This document shows positions 16,463 through 25,568 of a stretch of 64,000 nucleotides of DNA, piece by piece. Position 1 is the stretch's first letter. Each line of letters opens with the position of its first letter. Under the pieces are notes generated by a model. It was not told where the DNA came from, made no database searches, and saw only the letters and a program-made list of their open reading frames with translations. This stretch comes from Paenibacillus glycinis. Its GTDB lineage: Bacteria > Bacillota > Bacilli > Paenibacillales > Paenibacillaceae. The stretch is taken from positions 62,001 through 126,000 of the forward strand of contig NZ_JAAAMV010000029.1 in NCBI RefSeq assembly GCF_009909185.1, written 5' to 3'. Both the position numbers and the translations under genes were made by a program.

Positions 16463-17317
16463 TTACGGGGTATCCGCGGGCGATTCCGCGTCCGCCGGCG
16501 GATCGCTCTCGTTCGGAGCCGACTCGTCGCCGCCGGCAATGACGTCCGCGTCGCTCTTGCCGGGCTCCGCGGGAATGGCGATGCTCGGTGCGTTCGGCGC
16601 GGTCTCGCCGACCGGGTTGCCCTTGCCGTCGTAGTAATACGTCGGCACGTCGCCGACGACGAGCAGGTAAGATATCGGGATCTCGGTCTCCACCAGCTCG
16701 GGCTTCGTATCGAACGGAATGATGATGGATACCTCCGCCACGATGTGCATGTACACTTCCACGAGAATCATATTGATGCCGGCATCCTTCTGCCGGGTGT
16801 TCAGATCTACCTTCACCGCCCCGATCGGCTCGAACTTGACGGGGATGCGGGGGCCGAACGACGCGATAATCGCGCTTCCGAGCGCCTGGCCGAGCGGGAT
16901 CTTCTCGGGAATGTCGCCCATGCGGTCGAGCGTGTCCTGCACCGTGTCGATCGTCTCCGACGTGATGCGCATATGCTCGGCGTAATTGAGCATGAAGCCG
17001 GATATTTTGCCGGCCGCGTTCGTTTTCCACTCGATCAGCTTGTCGGCATCGGTCTGATCCGCCACCTGCTCCGTGATCGACTTGTTGATCGCTTGCGTCG
17101 CCACCTGCTTCACGCGAACCTCCGCGACGGTCATCAGCGGTTTCTGCAGGTTGCGCTCGATGAAAATGAACGTCTGGAAGAAGAACAGCAGAAACAGCAG
17201 GACCAGCAGGAAGACCACCCTTCGGCGGGTCAGCAGCTTGCCGGCCTTGCCGCTCTTGCCGCCGGAACGGCGGCGGACGCCCCTGCTCCGCCAGCCTCTT
17301 CTTCCCCACCTGCGCAT
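16463..17317 (-). CDS. yunB: Sporulation protein YunB
   Basis: The frame opens at 17716, but ATG at 17317 (MRRWGRRG) has AGGAGGGGG upstream and gives 284 residues. The long upstream extension overlaps the helicase gene and is unlikely to be translated. A very basic N-terminus precedes one membrane helix (about residues 38-57). The extracytoplasmic YunB domain follows (QAINKSITEQV, IPLGQALGSAIIASFGPRIPVKFEPIGAV). The final 40 residues are acidic and Pro-rich. YunB is a mother-cell sporulation protein of poorly known function. Confidence 0.85.
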   Translation of the reverse strand: MRRWGRRGWRSRGVRRRSGGKSGKAGKLLTRRRVVFLLVLLFLLFFFQTFIFIERNLQKPLMTVAEVRVKQVATQAINKSITEQVADQTDADKLIEWKTNAAGKISGFMLNYAEHMRITSETIDTVQDTLDRMGDIPEKIPLGQALGSAIIASFGPRIPVKFEPIGAVKVDLNTRQKDAGINMILVEVYMHIVAEVSIIIPFDTKPELVETEIPISYLLVVGDVPTYYYDGKGNPVGETAPNAPSIAIPAEPGKSDADVIAGGDESAPNESDPPADAESPADTP

Positions 17318-17391
17318 GCGACGGCCCCCTCCTGGCGTTTGTCCGCTTTCCCTTCCAAGCTTATGCGGGGAACCGCCAAAAAAGAAGAAGC

Positions 17392-19710
17392 CTACCGGCG
17401 CGTCAGCATGCCCGCTCCGATGCAGGCGGCCGCCGACAGCTTGCGGACGCCGATGCCGAAGCGGATCTCGACGAAGTCCCGGTTCGCCGATACGAACTCT
17501 CCGGCGCCGAAGGCGGAATGGACGAGGACGTCGCCGGGCTTCAAGCCGTCGAAGCTCTTCAGCGCATCCGGGTTGCGCTCGGAAGCCGCTTCGCCCGGCC
17601 GGCCCTCGGTGACCGTGACGCCGGAACCCGCGCTCCCCGGCGCGCGCTGCCGCTTGGCGGCCGGCGCCTTCTTCGCCGCTGCCGGCCGCGCGCCGCCTCC
17701 GGATTCGGCCTGCCAAGCCGCCTCCGGCCGGATGCCGGAGGGAGGCGCGGGCGGCTGCGGGGATTGCAGCTCGCGGACCGCCGTCACGAATTGCGACTCC
17801 TTCGCGTCCTCCCCGTCGCGCCTGGCATAGCTGAGCAGCGTAAGCTCGCGCTTGGCCCTCGTCATGCCGACGTAGAACAACCGTACCGCTTCCTCCATGG
17901 CGTCGGATGCCTCGCCGTCTTCCTTCTTCATATCGTCGTTCGAGGGAATGATGCCGTCGATGAGATCGATCATGAACACGCGCTCGAACTCCAAGCCCTT
18001 GGCGCTGTGCAGCGTGGAGAACGTCACGGCGTCCGCGTGCTTGTTTTTCTTGGACGCCTTCATCGCCGCCTCCAGGTATTTAAGCCGATTCGCGAAATCT
18101 TCCAGCGTCGCCAAGCCGTCCGCGATGTCCTCGAGCGTGTTCAGCATGCCGATCAGATTCTCACGGCGGAAGCCGAGCCGCTCGCACATCCGGTCGATCG
18201 CCCGCTCGTAGCCGAGCCTGAACCGGATCAGCCGGATGGCCGCGCGCGGCTCCATGCCACGCATCGATTGGAACGCTTCCTTGACGTCCGCCAGCTGCTT
18301 CGGCTGGTAGCTCTGCAGCGGCACGTGCGCCAGCAGGTTGTCGAAGACGGATTCGCCGTTGTCCAGCGCGTTCAGCGCCGCCATCTGCGCCTTGGTTACG
18401 TAGCCGGCCATCTTCGTGTGGATCTTCTCCAGCAGATCGGGACGCTTGTCCGTGTACGCCATGCGCATGAAGCCGAGCACGTCCTCCAGCACCCAGTGGG
18501 AGAAGAAGCGGTTGTCTCCGTCCTTCATGTAGAACGGGATGCCGCGGCGGTCGAACTCGTTCATGAGCATGATCGACGAGGCGTTGTTGCGGTACAGGAC
18601 GGCCGTCTCGGAGAGCGGCTCCGTGCCTTCGACCGCAGCCGCCACATACTTCGCCTGGCCCTTGTAATCGTCCAGCTGCTTCAGGAAGATCGGACGGCTG
18701 CCGGGATTGCGGGTGAACATGTTTTTGTCGTAGCGCCGCTCGTTGCGCTTGATGAACTTGTTCGCGATGTCCACGATATTACGCGAGGAGCGGTAATTCT
18801 GTTCCATCTTCAAGATGGCGGCGTCGGGGAACACGTTCCGGAAATCCAGCAAATACTGCGGCTCCGCGGCCCGCCACGTGTAGATGCTCTGGTCGTCGTC
18901 CGCCACGACGCACAGGCAGCCGTGCCTTCTCGCCAGCTTCTCGATGATGGCATGCTGCACGAGCGACGTATCCTGGCTTTCGTCGGTCAGCACGTAATCG
19001 TACCGGTTCTGGTATTTCCACAGCAGCTCGCCGCCGCTCTCCAGGGCGTCGTTCGCCAGCACGAGCATATCGTCGTAATCGACGAGCAGCTTTCCCGCGA
19101 ACGACCGCTTGAACGCCTCGTATTCCTTCGCGACCGCGGCGGCCTCCGGCACGTCGCACCGCACTTCTCCCCATTCACGCTCGGGGATCAGCTTGTTCTT
19201 GAGGAAGCTGATGTACGTCGTCAGCTCTTCCATCTGGTCCTCGGTCAGATTCTCGCCTTTCACCTTGCGGTACAGATCGCGAAGAATCAGCTTCTTGTGC
19301 AGCGGCAGCTCTTCCTCCTCCGGCTGCTCCACTTCGCCCTCGATGATTTGGAACGACAGGCGCGAGCGCCGCAAATGTTCCCGCATCACCTCGAACGCGA
19401 AGCTGTGAATGGTGGAGAACTGGACGCCGCCTTCCGGATGGTCCGGGAAAAAACGGGCGTAACGCTCCTTCATGTCCTGCGCCGAAGCCCGGCTGAACGT
19501 CACCGCCTTGATCCGCGACGGATGGACGCCCTTCGCCTCGATGAGATAGCCGATGCGCATGATGATCGTCGTCGTCTTGCCGGAGCCGGGCGACGCGAGC
19601 AGGAGCAGCGCGCCGTCCGCGTGCAGCACGGCCTTCTTCTGTACCTCGTTCAATGCCACGCCAAGCTCCGCCTGCTTGCGCGCGAAAAAATCCATGCCTG
19701 CGGCCGTCAT
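17392..19710 (-). CDS. UvrD/Rep-family ATP-dependent DNA helicase
   Basis: Superfamily 1A helicase of about 772 residues. Walker A is ASPGSGKTT (residues 39-47). Other motifs are present: VTFSRASAQDM (Ia), LTDESQDTS (II), VADDDQSIYTWR (III), QNYRSS (IV), TLHSAKGLEFERVFM (V) and VRLFYVGMTRAKRELTL (VI). The C-terminal 120 residues include a basic Ala/Lys-rich linker and a Tudor-like end domain (GDVLVHSAFGAGEF), as in UvrD and PcrA. It is shorter and less typical than PcrA, so the paralogue is uncertain. ATG at 19710 has GGAAGG upstream; the frame opens at 19743. Confidence 0.9.
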   Translation of the reverse strand: MTAAGMDFFARKQAELGVALNEVQKKAVLHADGALLLLASPGSGKTTTIIMRIGYLIEAKGVHPSRIKAVTFSRASAQDMKERYARFFPDHPEGGVQFSTIHSFAFEVMREHLRRSRLSFQIIEGEVEQPEEEELPLHKKLILRDLYRKVKGENLTEDQMEELTTYISFLKNKLIPEREWGEVRCDVPEAAAVAKEYEAFKRSFAGKLLVDYDDMLVLANDALESGGELLWKYQNRYDYVLTDESQDTSLVQHAIIEKLARRHGCLCVVADDDQSIYTWRAAEPQYLLDFRNVFPDAAILKMEQNYRSSRNIVDIANKFIKRNERRYDKNMFTRNPGSRPIFLKQLDDYKGQAKYVAAAVEGTEPLSETAVLYRNNASSIMLMNEFDRRGIPFYMKDGDNRFFSHWVLEDVLGFMRMAYTDKRPDLLEKIHTKMAGYVTKAQMAALNALDNGESVFDNLLAHVPLQSYQPKQLADVKEAFQSMRGMEPRAAIRLIRFRLGYERAIDRMCERLGFRRENLIGMLNTLEDIADGLATLEDFANRLKYLEAAMKASKKNKHADAVTFSTLHSAKGLEFERVFMIDLIDGIIPSNDDMKKEDGEASDAMEEAVRLFYVGMTRAKRELTLLSYARRDGEDAKESQFVTAVRELQSPQPPAPPSGIRPEAAWQAESGGGARPAAAKKAPAAKRQRAPGSAGSGVTVTEGRPGEAASERNPDALKSFDGLKPGDVLVHSAFGAGEFVSANRDFVEIRFGIGVRKLSAAACIGAGMLTRR

Positions 19711-19736
19711 TCGATCTACCTTCCGTTCCGGACGCG

Positions 19737-19769
19737 AAAACATCCCTCTCCGAAGCCGGAGAGGGATGT
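19737..19769 (-). terminator. Terminator of the germinant-receptor operon
   Basis: On the minus strand, ACATCCCTCTCC-GGCTTC-GGAGAGGGATGT followed by TTTTC, 60 bases past the last ger stop. Confidence 0.8.
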
Positions 19770-19829
19770 CGTTTTCCGCCGTTTGCTTTTACGTCCAGTA
19801 TCGCAAGAATCCGCCTTCCGGCGCAAGGG

Positions 19830-20939
19830 TTAATTTTTCCCGTCGGACGGCTTTCCGAGATGGCGCAGCTTCGCTATCGCCCACAATACGAGCGGAATGC
19901 CGAACATGTGGTAGGGGAGGATGTACGGAATCGCGATCTTCTGCGGGAAGATGACGGAGCTCTCCACGAAGTCGCGCGGGATGAGCGAGATGACGAATAC
20001 GATCGGCGCGGAGATCCAGATCATGCGCTTCCACTTCCGCACTTTGACCCACTGCGCCGTCCCGTAGACGCAGACGAAGAAATACAACGATACTTTGATG
20101 AACACGCTGACGATCCAGATCGCGATGACGAGCGAATCGAGATTTTGCACGAAATCGAAATACGAGGTGTTGCGGATCAAATTGAAATACGGATAGGTGA
20201 TGCCGGCTCCCTGAGCCTGACTCAGCACCGCGATAACCATAAGCGTGGCGGCAAAGGTCAGAAACGCGGACGTGCCGACGCCCCAAAGCGCAAACTTCGT
20301 GCCTCGTTTGGCATCCCCCACGAACGCGTACAGCATCATCAGCATCGCGCAATCGCCCAGGAACGTCATGGTCGGCAAAGAGCCGAGCACGATCGTCGTG
20401 AACCCCGAATCCACGTAGATCGGAAACAAATTATTGACCTTCACGTCATGGATCGTCAGCAAGAGCGGCAAGAAAATGCCGCCCAGAATGAACGGCCCGA
20501 ACACTTCCGCGCATCTCGCCAGCACCTCGATGCCCAGCGCCGTGACGTAGATGGCGACCAAGAACAACGACACAAGCGGAACCACCATGGGAGTTTTCGG
20601 CAGGATCGTCGACAGAATGAATTCCGTGTACTGCCGGAGAATCATGCCGAGGACGACATACCAGAACATCATGTAAAGTCCGACGATGACATTCCCCGCC
20701 CATTTGCCCGCGATCTGCACGGCGTACTCGACCAAGGTCATTCCCGGGAAGAGCCGACTGAGCTTGGAATGCACAAAGGCCATGAATACGCCTCCCGTAC
20801 CGGCCACGATCATCGACAGCCAGGCATCCTGCTTTGCGATCATGATGGCCGGATTGATGGTGAGCAGCACGTTCATCCCCGATTGCATGACCGCCATGAG
20901 ACAGAACAGCTGCTTGCCTCCGATACGCGCCGTTTTCAT
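19830..20939 (-). CDS. Second GerB-type germination permease subunit
   Basis: ATG at 20939 (MKTARIGGKQLFCLMAV) overlaps the stop of the two-TM gene by ATGA; the longer frame to 21191 is not needed. It has 369 residues and about ten membrane helices of the amino acid/polyamine/organocation superfamily (spore germination permease). It is clearly related to, but different from, the first B subunit at 22386-23477, so the operon encodes two B proteins. The substrate is not predictable from sequence alone. Confidence 0.87.
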   Translation of the reverse strand: MKTARIGGKQLFCLMAVMQSGMNVLLTINPAIMIAKQDAWLSMIVAGTGGVFMAFVHSKLSRLFPGMTLVEYAVQIAGKWAGNVIVGLYMMFWYVVLGMILRQYTEFILSTILPKTPMVVPLVSLFLVAIYVTALGIEVLARCAEVFGPFILGGIFLPLLLTIHDVKVNNLFPIYVDSGFTTIVLGSLPTMTFLGDCAMLMMLYAFVGDAKRGTKFALWGVGTSAFLTFAATLMVIAVLSQAQGAGITYPYFNLIRNTSYFDFVQNLDSLVIAIWIVSVFIKVSLYFFVCVYGTAQWVKVRKWKRMIWISAPIVFVISLIPRDFVESSVIFPQKIAIPYILPYHMFGIPLVLWAIAKLRHLGKPSDGKN

Positions 20940-21181
20940 GAGTCGGCCTCGCCTTGCGTGATCAGCATCGATCCGATTCGCCCGAACAGCAAGTCCACAA
21001 GCTGGCTTGGTCCCGGCAAATGCGGATAGATATACAGCAGCACCCCTACCGTCCAACCGATGCCCAGCATCGCCAGGCAGACGATTTTCTCTTTCGCGGG
21101 CGCTTGGCGCGTCCATCGCCATTGAATGCCCGCGATGAGCAGACTTAGCGTGAGCAGGCTTGGAATCGCGTACCACGTCAT
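20936..21181 (-). CDS. Small two-TM protein of the ger operon
   Basis: An 81-residue protein with two predicted membrane helices (residues 5-20 and about 33-51) joined by a basic loop. Similar small two-helix proteins accompany some GerA-type operons and have been described as a D-type subunit that modulates germination. It overlaps its neighbours by ATGA at both ends, so its synthesis is coupled to the C and second B subunits. The identification rests on topology and context. Confidence 0.72.
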   Translation of the reverse strand: MTWYAIPSLLTLSLLIAGIQWRWTRQAPAKEKIVCLAMLGIGWTVGVLLYIYPHLPGPSQLVDLLFGRIGSMLITQGEADS

Positions 21182-22389
21182 TGTTCTTCACCAGCTTTCG
21201 TCGTCGACTGCACGTTGGTCAATCCCGGCCGCAGCAGTCTCGCATCCGGCTCGACCTTGATTTCGATCCGGGGGAAAATATCGTCCCAACGGGCTTTGTT
21301 GCGATGCCACTCCTTCGGATACGCGCGGTGGAATTCGCCGGCGAAATCGAATACGTCCGACTTCATGTCCTTCTGGACTTTCTTGAGCGACTGCTTCACG
21401 CGGTCCGATATCTCCGCGTTCATGGCCGCCTCCACATTCTTGACGTCCACGGGGCTGGACAATAAATTCGCCGAGGAGGCATTTTGAAGCGCGGCGGTCT
21501 CCACGTGGATCCGGACGGTCATGCTCCAGTTGCCGTCCTTGATATGCGGGATCAGCCTCGTCTTGCTGCGGAGCAGCTTGGCGGAAACGGTCCCTCTCGA
21601 ACCTTTGGGCGTCACCGTGATAACGGCATTGGAAATCTCGTTGCGCAGCCATAAGATCCCTCTAGTCACGCCTTCGTCCACGACGCCGATCATCCGGTCT
21701 CCCTTGAAGATGGCCGTGCCGTTGGTATAATTGGACGTGCTGTCCGGATTATGCTTGGACCTCGCCGGGTTCTGCCTGAGCCAAGGCAGGGCTGCCCCCC
21801 CGGACTGGTCCGTGAGCATCTGGGCAAGCTCCGTCATCGTCACGCTCATCGACGCCTTGCTCTTGGCGATCTCGCGGAGCGCCTCCGAGGAATCCCGCTC
21901 CAGCACAGCCTGCATTTCCAGCGACTTCCTTGCCTTGCCGCTGCAAACGTAAATATAGGCCCGTTCGCGGGGCTGCGGCGCGCGCATCAAGTAATCGACA
22001 TCGTCGCCGATGCCCGATCTGGCTTGCTCCTCGCCGAAAATAATGACCTCGGCATGTCCCCAGAACAGCTTGCGCGGCATTTTCTCCTGCAGATGCGACA
22101 GCGCGTCGGCAATGTTCTCGCCGGTGGCGGAATGCACGAACGTGCTGCCGGCGCCGCCGCCCTTGCCGCTCATCTCCATGCCGCCGGTGCCGCCTCCGCC
22201 GGCTGCAGCCCGGGGAATGAAAATTTGCACGGATAACGAAATCAAGTTGTCGTTGTATTTATCGATCGCCGCTCCCGTAATCAACCCCAGGTCGTTCACC
22301 TCTGTCCGATCCCAACAACCGGCAAGCGGCAAGGCGCCGAGCAAGACCATCATCAGAAGAACGATTCGGGCAGTGCGTCTTCCCCTCAT
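21178..22389 (-). CDS. GerC-type germinant receptor lipoprotein
   Basis: ATG at 22389 (MRGRRTARIVLL) shares ATGA with the stop of the upstream B gene; 403 residues. The signal peptide ends in LPLAGC, so Cys25 should be lipidated. The mature region shows the GerC pattern (WDRTEVNDLGLITGAAID, KLFWGHAEVIIFGEE). A glycine-rich insertion (about residues 60-78) is unusual and may be a flexible loop. The protein would sit at the outer face of the spore inner membrane. Confidence 0.9.
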   Translation of the reverse strand: MRGRRTARIVLLMMVLLGALPLAGCWDRTEVNDLGLITGAAIDKYNDNLISLSVQIFIPRAAAGGGGTGGMEMSGKGGGAGSTFVHSATGENIADALSHLQEKMPRKLFWGHAEVIIFGEEQARSGIGDDVDYLMRAPQPRERAYIYVCSGKARKSLEMQAVLERDSSEALREIAKSKASMSVTMTELAQMLTDQSGGAALPWLRQNPARSKHNPDSTSNYTNGTAIFKGDRMIGVVDEGVTRGILWLRNEISNAVITVTPKGSRGTVSAKLLRSKTRLIPHIKDGNWSMTVRIHVETAALQNASSANLLSSPVDVKNVEAAMNAEISDRVKQSLKKVQKDMKSDVFDFAGEFHRAYPKEWHRNKARWDDIFPRIEIKVEPDARLLRPGLTNVQSTTKAGEEQ

Positions 22390-23477
22390 GCGGTGCGCGC
22401 CCCCCTTGCCATGGCGACCCCGAGCATCAGCAGCGGAATCCAGATCTGGAAGATCGACGAGAAGAAGGGAACGCTTCTGCCCAGCAGCTCCGTCAGCTCT
22501 TCCAAATTCGGCGCACACCAAAGGCTGAGCAGGACCATGAGCAGGCCGATCGGTCCGATCAGTATCCGGTAATCGGTTAATCGCAGTATTTGCGCCGTCC
22601 CGAGCGCGGCGGCATAGTAGACGACCGTGATTTTGATGAAGATGGCGACGAGCCACGCCGTCATCAGCAAGGATTCGATATGCTCGATGAAATCGGACAA
22701 GGAGACGTAGCGCACGGCGATCAGAAACGGGTAATTGTAGCTCTTGTTGATATCGCCGAAGATGAACAGCACCGCAAAGTTGATCAGCGTCATCGTCGTG
22801 AGGGACGCTACCACGCTGATCATCGTCCAATTCAAGGCGGTACGGCCCTTCTTCGACAAATAGGGCAAAAAAATCGCAATGATGAAATACTGCGAAAACC
22901 AGGAGGAAGGGACGATCGACGCCCGCAGGAGCGGAAGCGGGCCGTACTCCATGATCGGAAACATTTCCTTGACGTGCATGTCCGGCACCATGATGACCAG
23001 CATGAAGACAATGATCACGAGCGCGATCGGTACGAGCAGCTGGGCCGCCCTCGCCCATACTTCGATGCCTTGGTGAAGCGCATAAGCGCAAACGATCATC
23101 AAACCCACGACGACGAACACCATCGGGGTTTCCAGCAGAAACGTCGCGGCGATGAACTCCCCGTATTCGCGAATCACGATGCCGTTGGTGAACAGGAACG
23201 AGAAGATATAGGACAGCCCGATCGCCCGGCCGAGGTACTTCCCGAGAATGGATTCGCTGTATTGGATGAACGTCTCGTTCGGGTACCGCTCGTGCAGTTT
23301 GAACATGACCAGCACGACCATGAATCCGATCAGGGACGACACGATCGGCGCGGCCCACATGTCGTGGCCCGCCGTTTTCATCGTGATGGCCGGGACGGAA
23401 AGCGAAGCCGTGGCCAGGACGGTGGGATGCATGAATATGGCAAGCTGCACCGGCGATATGCGGCCTTTTTCGATCAT
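22386..23477 (-). CDS. GerB-type germination permease subunit
   Basis: A 363-residue integral membrane protein of the endospore germination permease family, with about ten helices. Family features include an N-terminal ISPVQLAIFMHPTVLATASL segment and IQYSESILGKYLGR. The start overlaps the A subunit gene by ATGA. It should form the membrane part of the receptor with the A and C proteins. Confidence 0.92.
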   Translation of the reverse strand: MIEKGRISPVQLAIFMHPTVLATASLSVPAITMKTAGHDMWAAPIVSSLIGFMVVLVMFKLHERYPNETFIQYSESILGKYLGRAIGLSYIFSFLFTNGIVIREYGEFIAATFLLETPMVFVVVGLMIVCAYALHQGIEVWARAAQLLVPIALVIIVFMLVIMVPDMHVKEMFPIMEYGPLPLLRASIVPSSWFSQYFIIAIFLPYLSKKGRTALNWTMISVVASLTTMTLINFAVLFIFGDINKSYNYPFLIAVRYVSLSDFIEHIESLLMTAWLVAIFIKITVVYYAAALGTAQILRLTDYRILIGPIGLLMVLLSLWCAPNLEELTELLGRSVPFFSSIFQIWIPLLMLGVAMARGARTA

Positions 23478-24991
23478 GACGACTCATTCCCTTTTGGCGG
23501 TTCTGGCTTCATGCCCGGAGCTTGACGGTTGACGTTATTCGGCCTGCCGGTTAATTTGGGCCGTCTGCGCTGCATCCATATCGGCGACCGGGCAAGCACG
23601 TCTTTCATTTCATTGCCTTTCATCGGCGCGATCGGCTGCAGATAAGGAACGCCGAAGGAGCGCAGGGAACAGAGATGGACCACGATGAAGATAATGCCCA
23701 GCATCAGGCCGAGCAAGCCCAAGACGCCGGAGAGGAACATGATCGGGAAACGGAGCATCCGGATGGCGATGCCGGCGCTGTATTGCGGCATCATGAATGA
23801 GGCGATCCCGGTAATGGCGACGACCATGACCATCGGGGCCGAGACCAGACCCGCTGAGGTAGCGGCCTGCCCGATGACGAGCGCGCCGACGATGCTGACG
23901 GCGGCGCCGACCTGCTTGGGCAATCGGACGCCGGCCTCGCGCAGCGCTTCGAACGACACCTCCATCAGGAGTGCTTCCACGAGCGCCGGGAACGGGATGT
24001 CCTCCCTGGATTTCGCGATGCTGAGCAGCAGCGAGGTCGGCACCATCTCCTGGTGGAACGTAAGGATCGCGACGTATAAGGAAGGCAGGATCAGCGTCGT
24101 GATAAAGAAAAGATAGCGAAGCCAGCGAATCAGCGTGCCGATATAGAACCGCTGGTAGTAATCCTCGGGCGATTGCATCATGGTGAACAACGTGGCAGGC
24201 GCGATCAGCACGAACGGCGTGCCGTCGACGAGAATGGCGACCCGGCCTTCCAGCAGGGCCGCGCTGACGACGTCGGGCCGTTCCGTGACCTGCATCTGCG
24301 GAAAGGGCGAGAAGGGGCTGTCCTCGATCAAGCCCTCCACGTAGCCGCTCTCGAGAATGCCGTCGATATCGATGCCGGAGATGCGGTCGTCGGCCTCGTT
24401 CACCAGCGCCTCGCTCGCGATGCCCTCGATGTAGGTCAGATTCACTTCCGTGTGCGTTTGCCGCCCGAGGCGGTAAGGCACCATTTTGAGCGCGGGCGTT
24501 TTGATTTTGCGGCGCAGCATGGCCCGGTTCACGCTCATCGTCTCCGTGAATCCTTCCCTCGGACCGCGCACGACGGATTCCGCGGCCGGCTCCTCGATGC
24601 CGCGTTTCTCCCATTTGGCCAGTCCCATGGAGAAGCACAGCGTGATCCCGTTTACGAACAACGTGATGCAGCCCATCCCGATATGCGATACGGCATCCTC
24701 GATGGATTCGACCGACAGCAAATTGGAGATGGACAGTTCTCCTCCCAATACTTCCATGCAGTTCTCGTTCGTGAGCGGCTCCGTCAAGTGTTGGAGACAG
24801 CGGACGATATGCAGGTCCAGTACCTCGACGTTGACCATGCCGTCGATAAAGACGAGAAAAGACTCCGTCTTCCCCCCGATCTTGAGTTCGCGGAAGATGA
24901 TATCGTTGCACTTCGAATAAATGTCGCACAGCGTTTTATAATTATCTTCCATCGCGGAAGAAATCGGTTGCGAGTCGGCGGTGGCCTTCAT
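23474..24991 (-). CDS. GerA-type germinant receptor subunit
   Basis: A 505-residue protein. The N-terminal cytoplasmic domain is followed by the family blocks VEGLIEDSPFSPFP and DYYQRFYIGTLIRWLRYL, then about five membrane helices and a basic Pro-rich C-terminal tail. It is the first gene of a five-gene operon (A-B-C-two-TM-B2). No convincing sigma-G hexamers were found within 70 bases upstream. The exact paralogue (GerA, GerB or GerK type) cannot be decided. Confidence 0.93.
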   Translation of the reverse strand: MKATADSQPISSAMEDNYKTLCDIYSKCNDIIFRELKIGGKTESFLVFIDGMVNVEVLDLHIVRCLQHLTEPLTNENCMEVLGGELSISNLLSVESIEDAVSHIGMGCITLFVNGITLCFSMGLAKWEKRGIEEPAAESVVRGPREGFTETMSVNRAMLRRKIKTPALKMVPYRLGRQTHTEVNLTYIEGIASEALVNEADDRISGIDIDGILESGYVEGLIEDSPFSPFPQMQVTERPDVVSAALLEGRVAILVDGTPFVLIAPATLFTMMQSPEDYYQRFYIGTLIRWLRYLFFITTLILPSLYVAILTFHQEMVPTSLLLSIAKSREDIPFPALVEALLMEVSFEALREAGVRLPKQVGAAVSIVGALVIGQAATSAGLVSAPMVMVVAITGIASFMMPQYSAGIAIRMLRFPIMFLSGVLGLLGLMLGIIFIVVHLCSLRSFGVPYLQPIAPMKGNEMKDVLARSPIWMQRRRPKLTGRPNNVNRQAPGMKPEPPKGNESS

Positions 24992-25110
24992 AGGCAGTCT
25001 CCTTGTCGGTGTTACCTATTAATTTTTCCATCTTATCCAATCGATAAACGCGCGGACGGACGAATGCGGCTCAACGCCGGATACCCATTCGGCCGCGGGA
25101 ACGCGAAAAG

Positions 25111-25154
25111 GCCGCCTCGTACCGGGAATAAGAACCGGTACGAGGCGGCTTTTT
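25111..25154. terminator. Orphan strong terminator in the gerA/permease gap
   Basis: Arms GCCGCCTCGTACCGG and CCGGTACGAGGCGGC with five Ts on the plus strand. No gene ends just before it on either strand, so it is either a remnant or the end of an unseen short transcript. Confidence 0.7.
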
Positions 25155-25417
25155 ACGGAAACTAAAGTTGCGACTGCCGGCCCAAACGCCACGACTTCAT
25201 CCAGCTTGCGGCGTCTCTCTTGTTATCGCCCTTTATCTACCCATAAACTAACACCACTTATCTACATATAAGTAAATATTCCTTACATTAATTTAATATT
25301 TTATTCCTATTCCCCAGCTTGAAGGTCAATTCATCCGCTACGAGCACCAATAATCTACACATAGCGATCGATGCCAATGATTTTTTTCCAAATATGAACA
25401 TATTTATGTCAGAAATA

Positions 25418-25446
25418 TTGACATAAAAATCACGCCTCGCTATACT
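25418..25446 (+). promoter_or_regulatory. Consensus sigma-A promoter for the orphan permease
   Basis: TTGACA (25418-25423), a 17-base spacer and TATACT (25441-25446), in a locally AT-rich 300-base region. It leaves a leader of about 115 bases before the ATG at 25569. The AT-rich stretch 25160-25410 holds no gene I can support. Confidence 0.8.
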
Positions 25447-25568
25447 GAACTTAATTTCCGTCCGATGAGTACGATGCAGCAAGATTTCACGCCGAGAACG
25501 CGCCCCGAACACTTGGTCCGGAGACGAGATGCACCTGTACACACTATTCCAGTTAGCGAGGGTCTGAA

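Noticed and set aside
17518..19833. Plus-strand frame of 771 codons
   Set aside because: Antisense to the helicase, which carries all SF1 motifs; no motif in the shadow translation.
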